A stretch of 6,621 nt of DNA from Clostridia bacterium (GCA_017501125.1 JAFVXN010000055.1:1-6621), one strand, 5' to 3'. Positions 1-5,964 are shown, numbered from the stretch's first letter. Made by a program: numbers and translations. Notes: generated from the letters alone by a model not told the origin.

Positions 1-288
1 CCCTACAGTGTGACGAGTATTTGCTCTTATGCGTTCGCTTATTGCGATAATTTGACAAGTGTGACTATCGGCGACAGTGTGACGAGTATCGGCTATAGCG
101 CGTTCTATGATTGCGATAGGTTGAAGAGTATCATTATTCCCGACAGCGTGACGAGGATCGGCGATTGGGCGTTCTCTTGGTGCGATAGTTTGACGATATA
201 CTGCGAGGCGGAGAGCAAGCCGAGTGGTTGGTCTAGCGATTGGAACTCTTCTTACCGTCCCGTCGTGTGGGGATACACAGGCAACTAA
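1..288 (+). CDS. BspA-like leucine-rich-repeat (LRR_5) protein, C-terminal fragment
   Basis: The reading frame is open from base 1 and ends at TAA 286-288, so only the last 95 residues are present. The GTG at position 10 is an internal Val codon, not a start. The protein has about three 23-residue repeats of the pattern VTSIG..AF..CD.L.S..I.DS, which is the LRR_5/BspA (Treponema pallidum-type LRR) pattern. It ends in a non-repeat cap that begins IYCEAESKPSGW and finishes PVVWGYTGN. Similar Trp- and Cys-containing caps end many LRR_5 proteins of gut Firmicutes. Such proteins are usually secreted or surface-exposed and are thought to act in binding or adhesion, but the N-terminus (signal peptide, anchor) lies outside the window, so location and ligand cannot be stated. 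It is followed by a terminator and seems unrelated in function to the biosynthetic genes downstream. Family assignment is firm; function is unknown. Confidence 0.85.
   Translation, partial: PYSVTSICSYAFAYCDNLTSVTIGDSVTSIGYSAFYDCDRLKSIIIPDSVTRIGDWAFSWCDSLTIYCEAESKPSGWSSDWNSSYRPVVWGYTGN
4..210 (+). repeat. 69-bp tandem coding repeats (23-residue LRR units)
   Basis: Three successive units begin at about 4, 73 and 142, exactly 69 bases apart. Each opens with a near-identical block: ACAGTGTGACGAGTAT at 5-20 and 74-89, and ACAGCGTGACGAGGAT at 143-158. The rest of each unit is more divergent but still encodes the AF..CD.L core. These repeats keep the protein frame and reflect LRR duplication, not a non-coding array. 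More copies probably lie to the left of the window. Confidence 0.8.
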
Positions 289-303
289 ATTTAATCAACA
301 ACA

Positions 304-331
304 AAAAAGACGGTTTTTACGCCGTCTTTTT
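304..331 (+). terminator. Rho-independent terminator after the LRR gene
   Basis: A perfect 10-bp stem pairs AAAAAGACGG (304-313) with CCGTCTTTTT (322-331) around an 8-base loop. The T-run at 327-331 gives the classic form. It starts 15 bases after the LRR stop codon. The A-run on the left arm means it could also work on the opposite strand. It separates the LRR gene from the ilvE transcription unit. Confidence 0.88.
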
Positions 332-405
332 GTATTGCCGTTTTTCTTGTCGTGAATTGCCCACACACTTTTTTATAAAAAAAGCGCAGAAAAAGGGAAA
401 AAGCG

Positions 406-434
406 TTGACTTAAAAAATGGGGTGTGATATGAT
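406..434 (+). promoter_or_regulatory. Sigma-A type promoter for ilvE (extended -10)
   Basis: The -35 box TTGACT (406-411, 5 of 6 consensus) is separated by exactly 17 bases from the -10 box TATGAT (429-434, 5 of 6 consensus). A TG dinucleotide at 426-427, one base before the -10 box, makes an extended -10. An A-rich stretch lies just upstream of the -35 box. Transcription should start near 440-443, giving a leader of about 55 bases before the ilvE ATG. Confidence 0.85.
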
Positions 435-445
435 ATAAAGGTAGA

Positions 446-467
446 CGCAAAAGCAATGTCCTTTGCG
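446..467 (+). other. Hairpin in the ilvE 5' leader
   Basis: CGCAAA (446-451) pairs with TTTGCG (462-467), and the stem can extend by G453-C461 if A452 is bulged. No T-run follows, so this is not an intrinsic terminator. It sits at the extreme 5' end of the predicted transcript and could stabilise the mRNA 5' end. No T-box, leader peptide or known riboswitch signature is visible here, and the role is unknown. Confidence 0.45.
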
Positions 468-481
468 CCAAATACCTAAAA

Positions 482-487
482 AAGAGG
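482..487 (+). promoter_or_regulatory. Ribosome binding site fixing the ilvE start
   Basis: AAGAGG at 482-487 lies 8 bases before ATG 496. The in-frame TTG at 463 has no purine-rich motif at a proper distance and falls inside the leader hairpin, so ATG 496 is preferred. Confidence 0.75.
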
Positions 488-495
488 CGAATAAT

Positions 496-1560
496 ATGGA
501 CATCAAAATCGTAAAAACGCAAAACCCTGGCGTAATGCCTGCGGAGGACAAACTCGGGTTCGGTAAAGTTTTCACCGACCACATGTTCGTGATGGAGTAC
601 GACGAAGGGCAGGGCTGGCACGACGCCAGAATCGTACCTTTCGGCAATATTTCTTTGCACCCTGCATCCACCGTATTGCACTACGGCGCGGAGATTTTCG
701 AGGGCTTGAAGGCGTACCGCAGAGAGGACGGCGGCGTGCAACTCTTCCGCCCGATGGAGAATATCAAGCGTATGAACCGCAGTGCGGAGCGTATGAGCCT
801 GCCCCTCTTGGACGAGGAGTTCGCGCTCGAGGCGCTGACAACCTTCGTGAAAATGGAAGAGAAGTGGGTGCCTAAGTCCTTTGGGACTTCGCTGTATCTG
901 CGCCCTTATATGTTCGGCAACGACGAGGCGCTCGGCGTGCACGCGGTGCACAGCGCGGTATTTATGATTATCGCCTCCCCCAGCGGCAGTTATTATGCCG
1001 AAGGCATAAACCCCGTCAAGATTATGATCGAGGACGAGGACGTGCGTACGGTGCGCGGCGGTACGGGCTATGCAAAATGCGGCGGCAACTACGCGGCAAG
1101 TACGCGTGCTGGCGAGAGGGCGGCAAAGAAGGGCTACTCGCAGGTGCTTTGGCTGGACGGCGTGGAAAGAAAGTACATCGAAGAAGTGGGCGCGATGAAC
1201 GTTATGTTCAAGATTGACGGCGTGGTCGTCACCCCCGAACTTTCCTCTGGCTCCATTTTGCCCGGTATCACGAGAAAGAGTTGTATCGAAGTGCTCAAAA
1301 AACTCGGCGAGAAGGTCGAGGAGAGAAAATTGTCGGTGGACGAACTCGTCACGGCACTCAAAGAAGGCAGGCTGGAAGAGGCGTGGGGCTGCGGTACGGC
1401 GGCGGTCGTATCCCCCATCGGTAAACTCGCCTACGCCGACGAGGAGTACGTGGTCGGCGGTGGCAAAATCGGCGAAACCACCCAAAAACTCTACGATATC
1501 TTGACGGGTATCCAGTGGGGCAAGGTGGAAGACGAATTCGGCTGGGTGTATAAATTGTAA
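496..1560 (+). CDS. ilvE: Branched-chain amino-acid aminotransferase
   Basis: This 354-residue PLP enzyme of fold type IV catalyses the reversible last step of Leu, Val and Ile synthesis: the 2-oxo acids are aminated with glutamate in the cytoplasm. Landmarks counted from ATG 496 are: the N-terminal domain with HYGAEIFEGLKAYR near 62-75; the PLP-binding lysine K194 in GTGYAKCGGNYAAS; the glutamate that contacts the PLP ring nitrogen, E230 in YIEEVGAMN; the phosphate-binding loop GSILPGITR near 252-260; and GCGTAAVVSPI near 298-308. The TEVGTMN-like motif and the length place it with the longer BCATs (eukaryote and Bacillus YbgE/YwaA-like) rather than the roughly 300-residue E. coli type. It has its own promoter, is preceded by AAGAGG, and is followed by a 448-base gap before leuA that carries a new promoter and T-box. 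It is complete, with no key residue missing. D-amino-acid aminotransferase or aminodeoxychorismate lyase are unlikely given these motifs. Confidence 0.95.
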   Translation: MDIKIVKTQNPGVMPAEDKLGFGKVFTDHMFVMEYDEGQGWHDARIVPFGNISLHPASTVLHYGAEIFEGLKAYRREDGGVQLFRPMENIKRMNRSAERMSLPLLDEEFALEALTTFVKMEEKWVPKSFGTSLYLRPYMFGNDEALGVHAVHSAVFMIIASPSGSYYAEGINPVKIMIEDEDVRTVRGGTGYAKCGGNYAASTRAGERAAKKGYSQVLWLDGVERKYIEEVGAMNVMFKIDGVVVTPELSSGSILPGITRKSCIEVLKKLGEKVEERKLSVDELVTALKEGRLEEAWGCGTAAVVSPIGKLAYADEEYVVGGGKIGETTQKLYDILTGIQWGKVEDEFGWVYKL

Positions 1561-1561
1561 T

Positions 1562-1580
1562 CGTTTTTTATTAAAAAACG
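1562..1580 (+). terminator. Weak AT-rich hairpin after ilvE, possible transcript end
   Basis: CGTTTTTT (1562-1569) pairs with AAAAAACG (1573-1580) around a 3-base loop, directly after the ilvE stop codon. The stem is 8 bp but has only two G-C pairs, and no T-run follows it. It could mark a 3' end or be a minor structure. If it does not terminate, ilvE transcripts would read into the T-box leader. Confidence 0.3.
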
Positions 1581-1622
1581 GCGAAAACCCATAAAAATGT
1601 GCAAAAGTCGGCTTGAAAAGGT

Positions 1623-1651
1623 TTGACAACGGCATAAAAATAGGATAAAAT
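1623..1651 (+). promoter_or_regulatory. Sigma-A type promoter for the T-box/leuA-ilvBNC operon
   Basis: A perfect -35 box TTGACA (1623-1628) is followed after 17 bases by TAAAAT (1646-1651, 5 of 6 consensus). Transcription should start near 1657-1660, just before the first T-box helix at 1673. The AT-rich context and ideal spacing suggest a strong promoter, with output then set by the downstream T-box. Confidence 0.85.
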
Positions 1652-1755
1652 ATTATAAAATATTTTCATAAAGGCAACGAAGGGACAAAAGTCTGCAAGG
1701 CGTGGCTATCCAGAGAGTCGGCGGAAGGTGCGAGCCGATAGGACGCGTAGACCTG

Positions 1756-1758
1756 CTC
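1756..1758 (+). promoter_or_regulatory. T-box specifier codon CTC (Leu)
   Basis: CTC lies on the 3' side of the stem I internal loop formed between the GGGA/TCCC and GTCTGC/GTAGAC helices, and is followed by the usual A at 1759. It would pair with the GAG anticodon of tRNA-Leu. CTC is also the specifier of known leucine T-boxes such as the Bacillus subtilis ilv-leu leader. The identity fits leuA as first gene. Confidence 0.82.
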
Positions 1759-1870
1759 ATCCCAGAGCCACCGAGAGAACGGCAACGACGGTTGCTTATT
1801 AGATTCGGTCGGGTTTCTCCCGTCATAGAGAAGTCCTTAAGGGACACGAGCGGGCGCGTCATCGCGTCAA

Positions 1871-1905
1871 ACGGAGTGGTACCGCGGAGAATTTCTTCGT
1901 CTCTT
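1871..1905 (+). promoter_or_regulatory. T-box antiterminator
   Basis: Helix A1 is GAG 1874-1876 with CTC 1901-1903. The seven-base bulge TGGTACC (1877-1883) holds the tRNA-pairing TGGT. Helix A2 runs from 1884-1890 against 1894-1900 with two G-U pairs. When uncharged tRNA-Leu pairs with the bulge, this structure should be stabilised. It uses bases 1897-1903, which the terminator also needs, so the two cannot coexist. Confidence 0.85.
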
Positions 1906-1947
1906 TTAAGTGGGCTTTGCCTGCGAAAAAGGGACGATTTTATTTTG
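1897..1947 (+). terminator. T-box regulated intrinsic terminator
   Basis: TCGTCTCTTTT (1897-1907) pairs with AAAAGGGACGA (1927-1937) in an 11-bp stem with one G-U pair. GGGC (1912-1915) and GCCT (1919-1922) can form an inner hairpin. The stem is followed by TTTTATTTT (1938-1946). Its left arm is the right arm of the antiterminator, the standard T-box switch. With charged tRNA-Leu, transcription should stop here, 62 bases before leuA. Confidence 0.9.
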
Positions 1948-2008
1948 CTTTGCGACCAAAACCTATCGCTCTTTTGCAAAAATGCGTAAAAAAGGAAAAT
2001 TGTAGGAT

Positions 2009-3715
2009 ATGAAAAACACGAAAAAGTACGTCAAACAATATTATTTGCCTGACGGCGTGACGATGGACTGGATGAAGAAAGATACCTTGGAAAAACCGCC
2101 GATTTGGTGTAGCGTTGACCTTCGCGACGGCAACCAAGCGCTGATTATCCCCATGAGTTTGGAAGAGAAGTTGGAGTTCTTCAAGTTGCTCTGCAAGGTC
2201 GGCTTTAAGGAAATCGAGATCGGTTTCCCCGCGGCGAGCGAAACGGAGTACGAATTCTGCCGAAAACTCATCGAAGACGGGCTTATCCCCGACGACGTCA
2301 CGATTCAAGTGCTGACGCAGGCGAGAGAACATATCATCGCCAAGACTTTCGAGGCGCTCAAAGGCGCGAAGAAAGCGGTCGTGCACGTCTATAATTCCAC
2401 CTCGTACGCGCAACGGACGCAGGTCTTCAAAAAGGAAAAGAAGGAAATTTTGGAGATTGCCGTCGCAGGGGCGAAACTTTGCCAAAAGTACAAGGACGCG
2501 GCGGAAGGGAAGATCACTTTCGAGTATTCTCCCGAGAGTTTCACGGGCACGGAGCCCGATTTTGCGGCGGAGGTTTGCAACGCCGTGCTCGACGTGTGGA
2601 AGCCGACGGCGGACGACAAGGCAATTATTAACTTGCCCGTCACGGTAGAGCATTCCATGCCCCACGTCTACGCCAACCAAGTAGAATATATGTGCAAGAA
2701 TTTGCATTATAGAGAGAACGTCATCGTCTCCTTGCACCCCCACAACGACAGAGGCTGTGCGATTGCGGACAGCGAAATGGGGTTGCTTGCAGGCGGCGAC
2801 AGGATAGAGGGTACGCTGTTCGGCAACGGCGAGCGTACGGGCAACGTCGACATCGTGACCTTGGCGCTGAATATGTATTCGCAAGGGATTGACCCGCAGT
2901 TGGATTTTTCCAACCTGCCCGAGATTATCAAAACCTACGAGAAGGTCACCCGTATGCGCGTCTACGAAAGACAGCCGTACAGCGGTCAACTCGTCTTTGC
3001 GGCGTTCTCAGGGTCCCACCAAGACGCGATTGCAAAGGGAATGAAATACAGGGAAGACGGACATTTGTCCACGTGGACGGTGCCGTACTTGCCACTCGAC
3101 CCAGGCGATATAGGCAGGGAGTACGAGGCGGACGTTATCCGCATAAATTCCCAGAGCGGCAAAGGGGGTATCGGGTATATCCTCGAGACGCAGTACAAAC
3201 TCAATTTGCCCGCCAAGATGCGCGAGATGTTCGGCTATCACGTCAAGAGTATCTCCGACCACGCGCATAAGGAACTTGCCCCCAAGGAAGTGTACGATAT
3301 CTTTATGAGAGATTTCGTCAACGTGGAAGGGGGGATGAAGGTGCTCAACACCTCCTTCGACGATAAGATTTTCCTCGTCGCAGGCGAGGGCAAAGAGGGG
3401 GGCGTCCAAGAGAAAGTGGGCGTCGAATACAAAGGGCAACAAATGGCAGTGCTTTCCAAGGGGAACGGTCGATTCGACTGTGTTTGCGAGGAGGTGCGCG
3501 CGGCGCTGAGTCACGTGGACGGCAGCACCTTCAAGTTGGAAAGTTATACCCAACACGCCATCGGCGACAAGTCGGACGCGCAGGCGGTATCCTATGTGTG
3601 CGTGTCGATAGACGGTAAGGCGTACTGGGGCGCAGGTATCCACTGCGATATTATGCAGGCGTCCGTCAACGCGTTGGCGTCGGCAATCAACGTAAAAATG
3701 AGAGAGGAGGCATAA
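2009..3715 (+). CDS. leuA: 2-isopropylmalate synthase
   Basis: This 568-residue enzyme condenses 2-oxoisovalerate with acetyl-CoA, the committed step of leucine synthesis. The catalytic TIM barrel (about 30-310) shows DLRDGNQAL at 37-45, with the metal-binding Asp and active-site Arg, the metal-ligand motif HPHNDRG (H243, H245), and GNGERTGNVD at 272-281. A linker region (about 310-425) leads to a C-terminal LeuA regulatory domain (about 430-568) ending in HCDIMQASVNALASAIN, the likely leucine feedback site. The N-terminus (about 30 residues before the barrel) and the DLRDGNQ form match the long LeuA class found in actinobacteria and fungi, not the DTTLRDGEQ form of E. coli. ATG 2009 is the first possible start, because an in-frame TAG lies at 2003-2005. 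Its Shine-Dalgarno is atypical: AAAGGA (1991-1996) is 12 bases away, and TAGGA (2003-2007) only one base away. It is the first gene of the T-box operon. Citramalate or homocitrate synthase is less likely given the long-class pattern and leucine T-box. Confidence 0.94.
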   Translation: MKNTKKYVKQYYLPDGVTMDWMKKDTLEKPPIWCSVDLRDGNQALIIPMSLEEKLEFFKLLCKVGFKEIEIGFPAASETEYEFCRKLIEDGLIPDDVTIQVLTQAREHIIAKTFEALKGAKKAVVHVYNSTSYAQRTQVFKKEKKEILEIAVAGAKLCQKYKDAAEGKITFEYSPESFTGTEPDFAAEVCNAVLDVWKPTADDKAIINLPVTVEHSMPHVYANQVEYMCKNLHYRENVIVSLHPHNDRGCAIADSEMGLLAGGDRIEGTLFGNGERTGNVDIVTLALNMYSQGIDPQLDFSNLPEIIKTYEKVTRMRVYERQPYSGQLVFAAFSGSHQDAIAKGMKYREDGHLSTWTVPYLPLDPGDIGREYEADVIRINSQSGKGGIGYILETQYKLNLPAKMREMFGYHVKSISDHAHKELAPKEVYDIFMRDFVNVEGGMKVLNTSFDDKIFLVAGEGKEGGVQEKVGVEYKGQQMAVLSKGNGRFDCVCEEVRAALSHVDGSTFKLESYTQHAIGDKSDAQAVSYVCVSIDGKAYWGAGIHCDIMQASVNALASAINVKMREEA

Positions 3716-3719
3716 CGAT

Positions 3720-5399
3720 ATGCAATTGACAGGGTCTGATATTATTATCCAGACGTTAATCGAGCAGGGTGTCACCGACGTATTCGGTTATCCTGGCGGA
3801 CAAGTTATCAATATTTACGACTCCTTGTATAAGTACAAGGATCAAATCAACCACATTTTGACCGCGCACGAACAGGGCGCGTCTCACGCGGCAGACGGGT
3901 ATTCCCGTGCGACGGGCAAGGTCGGCGTATGTATCGCGACCAGCGGCCCTGGTGCGACCAACCTCGTCACGGGTATCGCAACGGCGATGCTCGACAGTAT
4001 CCCTATGGTAGCGATCACGGGCAACGTACCCTGTTCGCTGATCGGTAAGGACGCTTTCCAAGAAATCGACATCACGGGCGTGACCCTTCCCATCACCAAA
4101 CATAACTATTTCGTCAACGACGTCAACGAACTCGCCGACATCATCCGCGAGGCGTTCACGATTGCGAAATCGGGCAGACCTGGCCCCGTACTTATCGACG
4201 TCCCCAAGAACGTGCAAGTAGCGAAAGCGGAATACGTGGCAAAACCCGTCGTGGAAAAGGCGGAACTTCCTAAAGTTGCCGAGGCGAAGATTCAAGAGGC
4301 GGTCAAACTCATCAACGAGGCGAAAAAACCTTACATCTACGTAGGCGGTGGTGCGGCAGGGCTCGCAATGGGTCAGCAAGTGTTGGATTTTGCAAAGAAA
4401 ATCGACGCTTGTATCGGCTGTTCGTTCATGGGCTTGTCCGCAATCCCCGAAGACGAATTCTTCCTCGGTATGGAAGGTATGCACGGGCATTACGCGTCCT
4501 CCATGTCGCAGAACGAAGCAGACCTCATCTTGGCGGTGGGCGTACGTTTCTCCGACAGAGCGACGGGCAACATGTCCAAATTTGCGGCCAAGAGCAAGAT
4601 TATCCAACTTGACCCCGACTTCTCGGAAATCAACAAGAACGTCAAAGTAGCAGTTGGGCTCGTCGGCGACGTAAAAGACTCCTTTGAGAGAATTGCGGCG
4701 GCTTGCGACAAGAGCGAAAAACCCGACTGGCTGGCAAGAGTTAGACAACTCAAGGCAGAGGAAGAGGCGGCGGAAAAGGCAATCGCTGAAAAACAGGGCG
4801 ACGTGCTCACCCCCAAAAAGATTATCGATATCATCAACGAGAAAAAATTGCCTCGTACTATCTTTGCTACCGACGTTGGTCAGCACCAGATGTGGACGGC
4901 GCAATATGCAAAATTCGACGCACCCCGTCGTATCGTATCCAGCGGCGGTCTTGGCACGATGGGTTTCGGTATGGGCGCGGCGATGGGCTCGTACGTGGCG
5001 ACGGGCGACCCCGTAGTCTTGATTACGGGCGACGGCAGTTTCGGTATGAACCTCAACGAACTTGCCACCATGGTCTCCTACAATATCCCCGTCGTAATCG
5101 TGCTTATGAACAACGGCGTGCTCGGTATGGTAAGACAATGGCAGACTTTGTTCTTCGGTAAGCGTTATTCCCAGACCATACTTTCCCGCCAGACGGATTT
5201 CGTAAAACTCGCGGAAGCGTTCGGCGCGAAGGGTATGCTTGCGACGACGGAAGAGGAATTTGCGGCGGCGTTCGAGGAAGCGAAGACGCTGGGACGTCCC
5301 GTTCTCATCGAGGCACGCATCGACAAAGACGAATTCGTCCTTCCTATGTTGCCCCCTGGTGGTGCTATCGACGACATCATCGTCAGCGTAGAAAAGTGA
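3720..5399 (+). CDS. ilvB: Acetolactate (acetohydroxy-acid) synthase, large catalytic subunit
   Basis: This 559-residue ThDP, Mg and FAD enzyme joins two pyruvates to 2-acetolactate, or pyruvate and 2-oxobutyrate to 2-aceto-2-hydroxybutyrate. The N-terminal ThDP domain has the catalytic glutamate E51 in AHEQGASHAADGYSRATGK, then TSGPGATNLVTGIA (74-87) and IGKDAFQEID (108-117). The middle FAD-binding domain (about 190-330) includes GMHGHYASSM and VRFSDRATG (275-283). The C-terminal ThDP domain shows VGQHQMWTAQY (386-396) and the cofactor motif GDGSFGMN (437-444) through NN at 464-465. W474 in VRQWQ matches the conserved Trp at the herbicide-binding site of the family. The tail LPMLPPGGAIDDII is the normal AHAS ending. 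ATG 3720 follows leuA by 4 bases, with GGAGG at 3706-3710 inside the last leuA codons and a 9-base spacer. The adjacent ilvN favours biosynthetic AHAS over catabolic AlsS or another ThDP enzyme. It appears complete and intact. Confidence 0.96.
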   Translation: MQLTGSDIIIQTLIEQGVTDVFGYPGGQVINIYDSLYKYKDQINHILTAHEQGASHAADGYSRATGKVGVCIATSGPGATNLVTGIATAMLDSIPMVAITGNVPCSLIGKDAFQEIDITGVTLPITKHNYFVNDVNELADIIREAFTIAKSGRPGPVLIDVPKNVQVAKAEYVAKPVVEKAELPKVAEAKIQEAVKLINEAKKPYIYVGGGAAGLAMGQQVLDFAKKIDACIGCSFMGLSAIPEDEFFLGMEGMHGHYASSMSQNEADLILAVGVRFSDRATGNMSKFAAKSKIIQLDPDFSEINKNVKVAVGLVGDVKDSFERIAAACDKSEKPDWLARVRQLKAEEEAAEKAIAEKQGDVLTPKKIIDIINEKKLPRTIFATDVGQHQMWTAQYAKFDAPRRIVSSGGLGTMGFGMGAAMGSYVATGDPVVLITGDGSFGMNLNELATMVSYNIPVVIVLMNNGVLGMVRQWQTLFFGKRYSQTILSRQTDFVKLAEAFGAKGMLATTEEEFAAAFEEAKTLGRPVLIEARIDKDEFVLPMLPPGGAIDDIIVSVEK

Positions 5400-5403
5400 G
5401 GTG
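5397..5403 (+). promoter_or_regulatory. Ribosome binding site of ilvN overlapping the ilvB stop
   Basis: TGAGGTG at 5397-5403 contains the ilvB stop TGA and a good Shine-Dalgarno core GAGGTG, 6 bases before ATG 5410. The in-frame GTG at 5401 falls inside this site, so ATG 5410 is the better start. The arrangement suggests translational coupling of the two AHAS subunits. Confidence 0.75.
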
Positions 5404-5409
5404 GAAAAG

Positions 5410-5907
5410 ATGAACAAATTCGTAATCGCAGTGTATGTAGAAAACAAATACGGCGTCTTGACGAGAGTGACCAGTATGTTCACCCGTCGTGCCTTCAACA
5501 TCGACGCCCTCACGGTAGGCGAGACGGAATCTCCCGAATACTCCCGTATCACCATTTGTATGAGTGGGGACGGGTACGCGAGAGAACAACTCGTCAACCA
5601 ACTGAAAAAGCAACACAACGTCAAGAAGGTCGAGGTGCTCGACGAAGCGACGACCATCAAGCGTGAGTTGATGCTGATTAAGGTGAAGAACGATAAAGAA
5701 ACCCGTAGCGACGTCCTCTCGGCGGTGGACGTATTCCGTGCTAAGGTTATCGACTACACCTTCAACGAACTGTGCATCGAGGTGACGGGCGACCCGACCA
5801 AAATCGACGCCTTCGTCAACATTATGAAACCTTACGGTATCCTCGAGATGTGTCGCACGGGTATCACGGCACTTGAAAGAGGCAGCGAAACCCTCCTCAC
5901 CAAATAA
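5410..5907 (+). CDS. ilvN: Acetolactate synthase, small regulatory subunit
   Basis: This 165-residue partner of IlvB activates the catalytic subunit and carries end-product (usually valine) inhibition. An N-terminal ACT domain (about 3-76) reads VIAVYVENKYGVLTRVTSMF, then FNIDALTVG and YSRITI. A C-terminal AHAS small-subunit domain (about 83-160) ends in the conserved RTGITALERG (149-158). The length matches the E. coli IlvH type (163 residues) rather than short IlvN (96). By alignment with IlvH, residues whose mutation gives valine resistance are kept: N12, G15 and N30, with Thr at the Ser17 position. Sensitivity to valine is therefore likely, but inferred. The usual Pro, Ser or similar residue before Gly in the ENK.G motif is Tyr14 here. 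The start is ATG 5410, 10 bases after the ilvB stop. The symbol ilvH would be equally suitable. Confidence 0.95.
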   Translation: MNKFVIAVYVENKYGVLTRVTSMFTRRAFNIDALTVGETESPEYSRITICMSGDGYAREQLVNQLKKQHNVKKVEVLDEATTIKRELMLIKVKNDKETRSDVLSAVDVFRAKVIDYTFNELCIEVTGDPTKIDAFVNIMKPYGILEMCRTGITALERGSETLLTK

Positions 5908-5964
5908 CGGGCATAATCAAAAAATCAAATTGAAAAAAATATAAAAAGGAAAGGATAAATTATT

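Larger units (their letters stand above)
1671..1947 (+). ncRNA. T-box riboswitch leader, leucine specifier (CUC)
   Basis: This leader senses the charging state of tRNA-Leu and controls read-through into leuA-ilvBNC. Stem I spans about 1673-1769. Its base is GGC 1673-1675 with GCC 1767-1769, followed by a GA/K-turn-like internal loop (AACGAA opposite AGA) and GGGA 1682-1685 with TCCC 1760-1763. The specifier loop carries CTC at 1756-1758 followed by A, as is usual. Above it GTCTGC 1691-1696 pairs with GTAGAC 1747-1752. The distal end has the conserved AGAGAG (1712-1717) and GGTGCGAG (1727-1734) loop elements. Stem II (ACCGA 1770-1774 with TCGGT 1805-1809), a IIA/B-type pseudoknot (TTCTC 1815-1819 with GAGAA 1828-1832) and a stem III hairpin (CGCG 1855-1858 with CGCG 1863-1866) follow. 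The T-box GAGTGGTACCGCGG is at 1874-1887. Its TGGT fits an ACCA tRNA 3' end, as expected for a discriminator A. The specifier assignment rests on manual folding. Confidence 0.93.

Noticed and set aside
4..210. Regular 69-base repeats as a CRISPR or non-coding array
   Set aside because: The period is a multiple of three and the frame encodes LRR_5 units throughout; the spacers are not unique sequences but diverged repeat bodies.
456..479. Seven-codon ATG frame in the ilvE leader as a possible attenuator peptide
   Set aside because: It contains no Leu, Val or Ile codons, has no Shine-Dalgarno, and no terminator follows it.
463..495. Upstream TTG start extending IlvE by 11 residues
   Set aside because: No suitable ribosome-binding site precedes it, and AAGAGG is ideally placed for ATG 496.
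373..1635. 420-codon minus-strand open frame opposite ilvE
   Set aside because: It covers the ilvE gene, its promoter and the leader; its translation is low-complexity and His/Arg-rich, typical of antisense shadows.
1702..1989. Small open frames on both strands in the leuA leader
   Set aside because: The stretch is explained by T-box RNA structure with conserved pairing; no Shine-Dalgarno supports these frames.
1940..2989. 349-codon minus-strand open frame opposite leuA
   Set aside because: It runs antisense to the conserved LeuA catalytic barrel and into the T-box leader, with no family resemblance.
3756..5660. Very long open frame on the minus strand (634 codons) opposite ilvB and ilvN
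   Set aside because: The + strand frames encode complete, motif-perfect IlvB and IlvN. The antisense frame is a by-product of codon bias and its translation shows no recognisable domain.
5930..5959. Possible internal promoter before ilvC (TTGAAA with GATAAA)
   Set aside because: The -10 match is poor and sits at the ilvC ribosome-binding site, leaving almost no leader; the region is simply A-rich.
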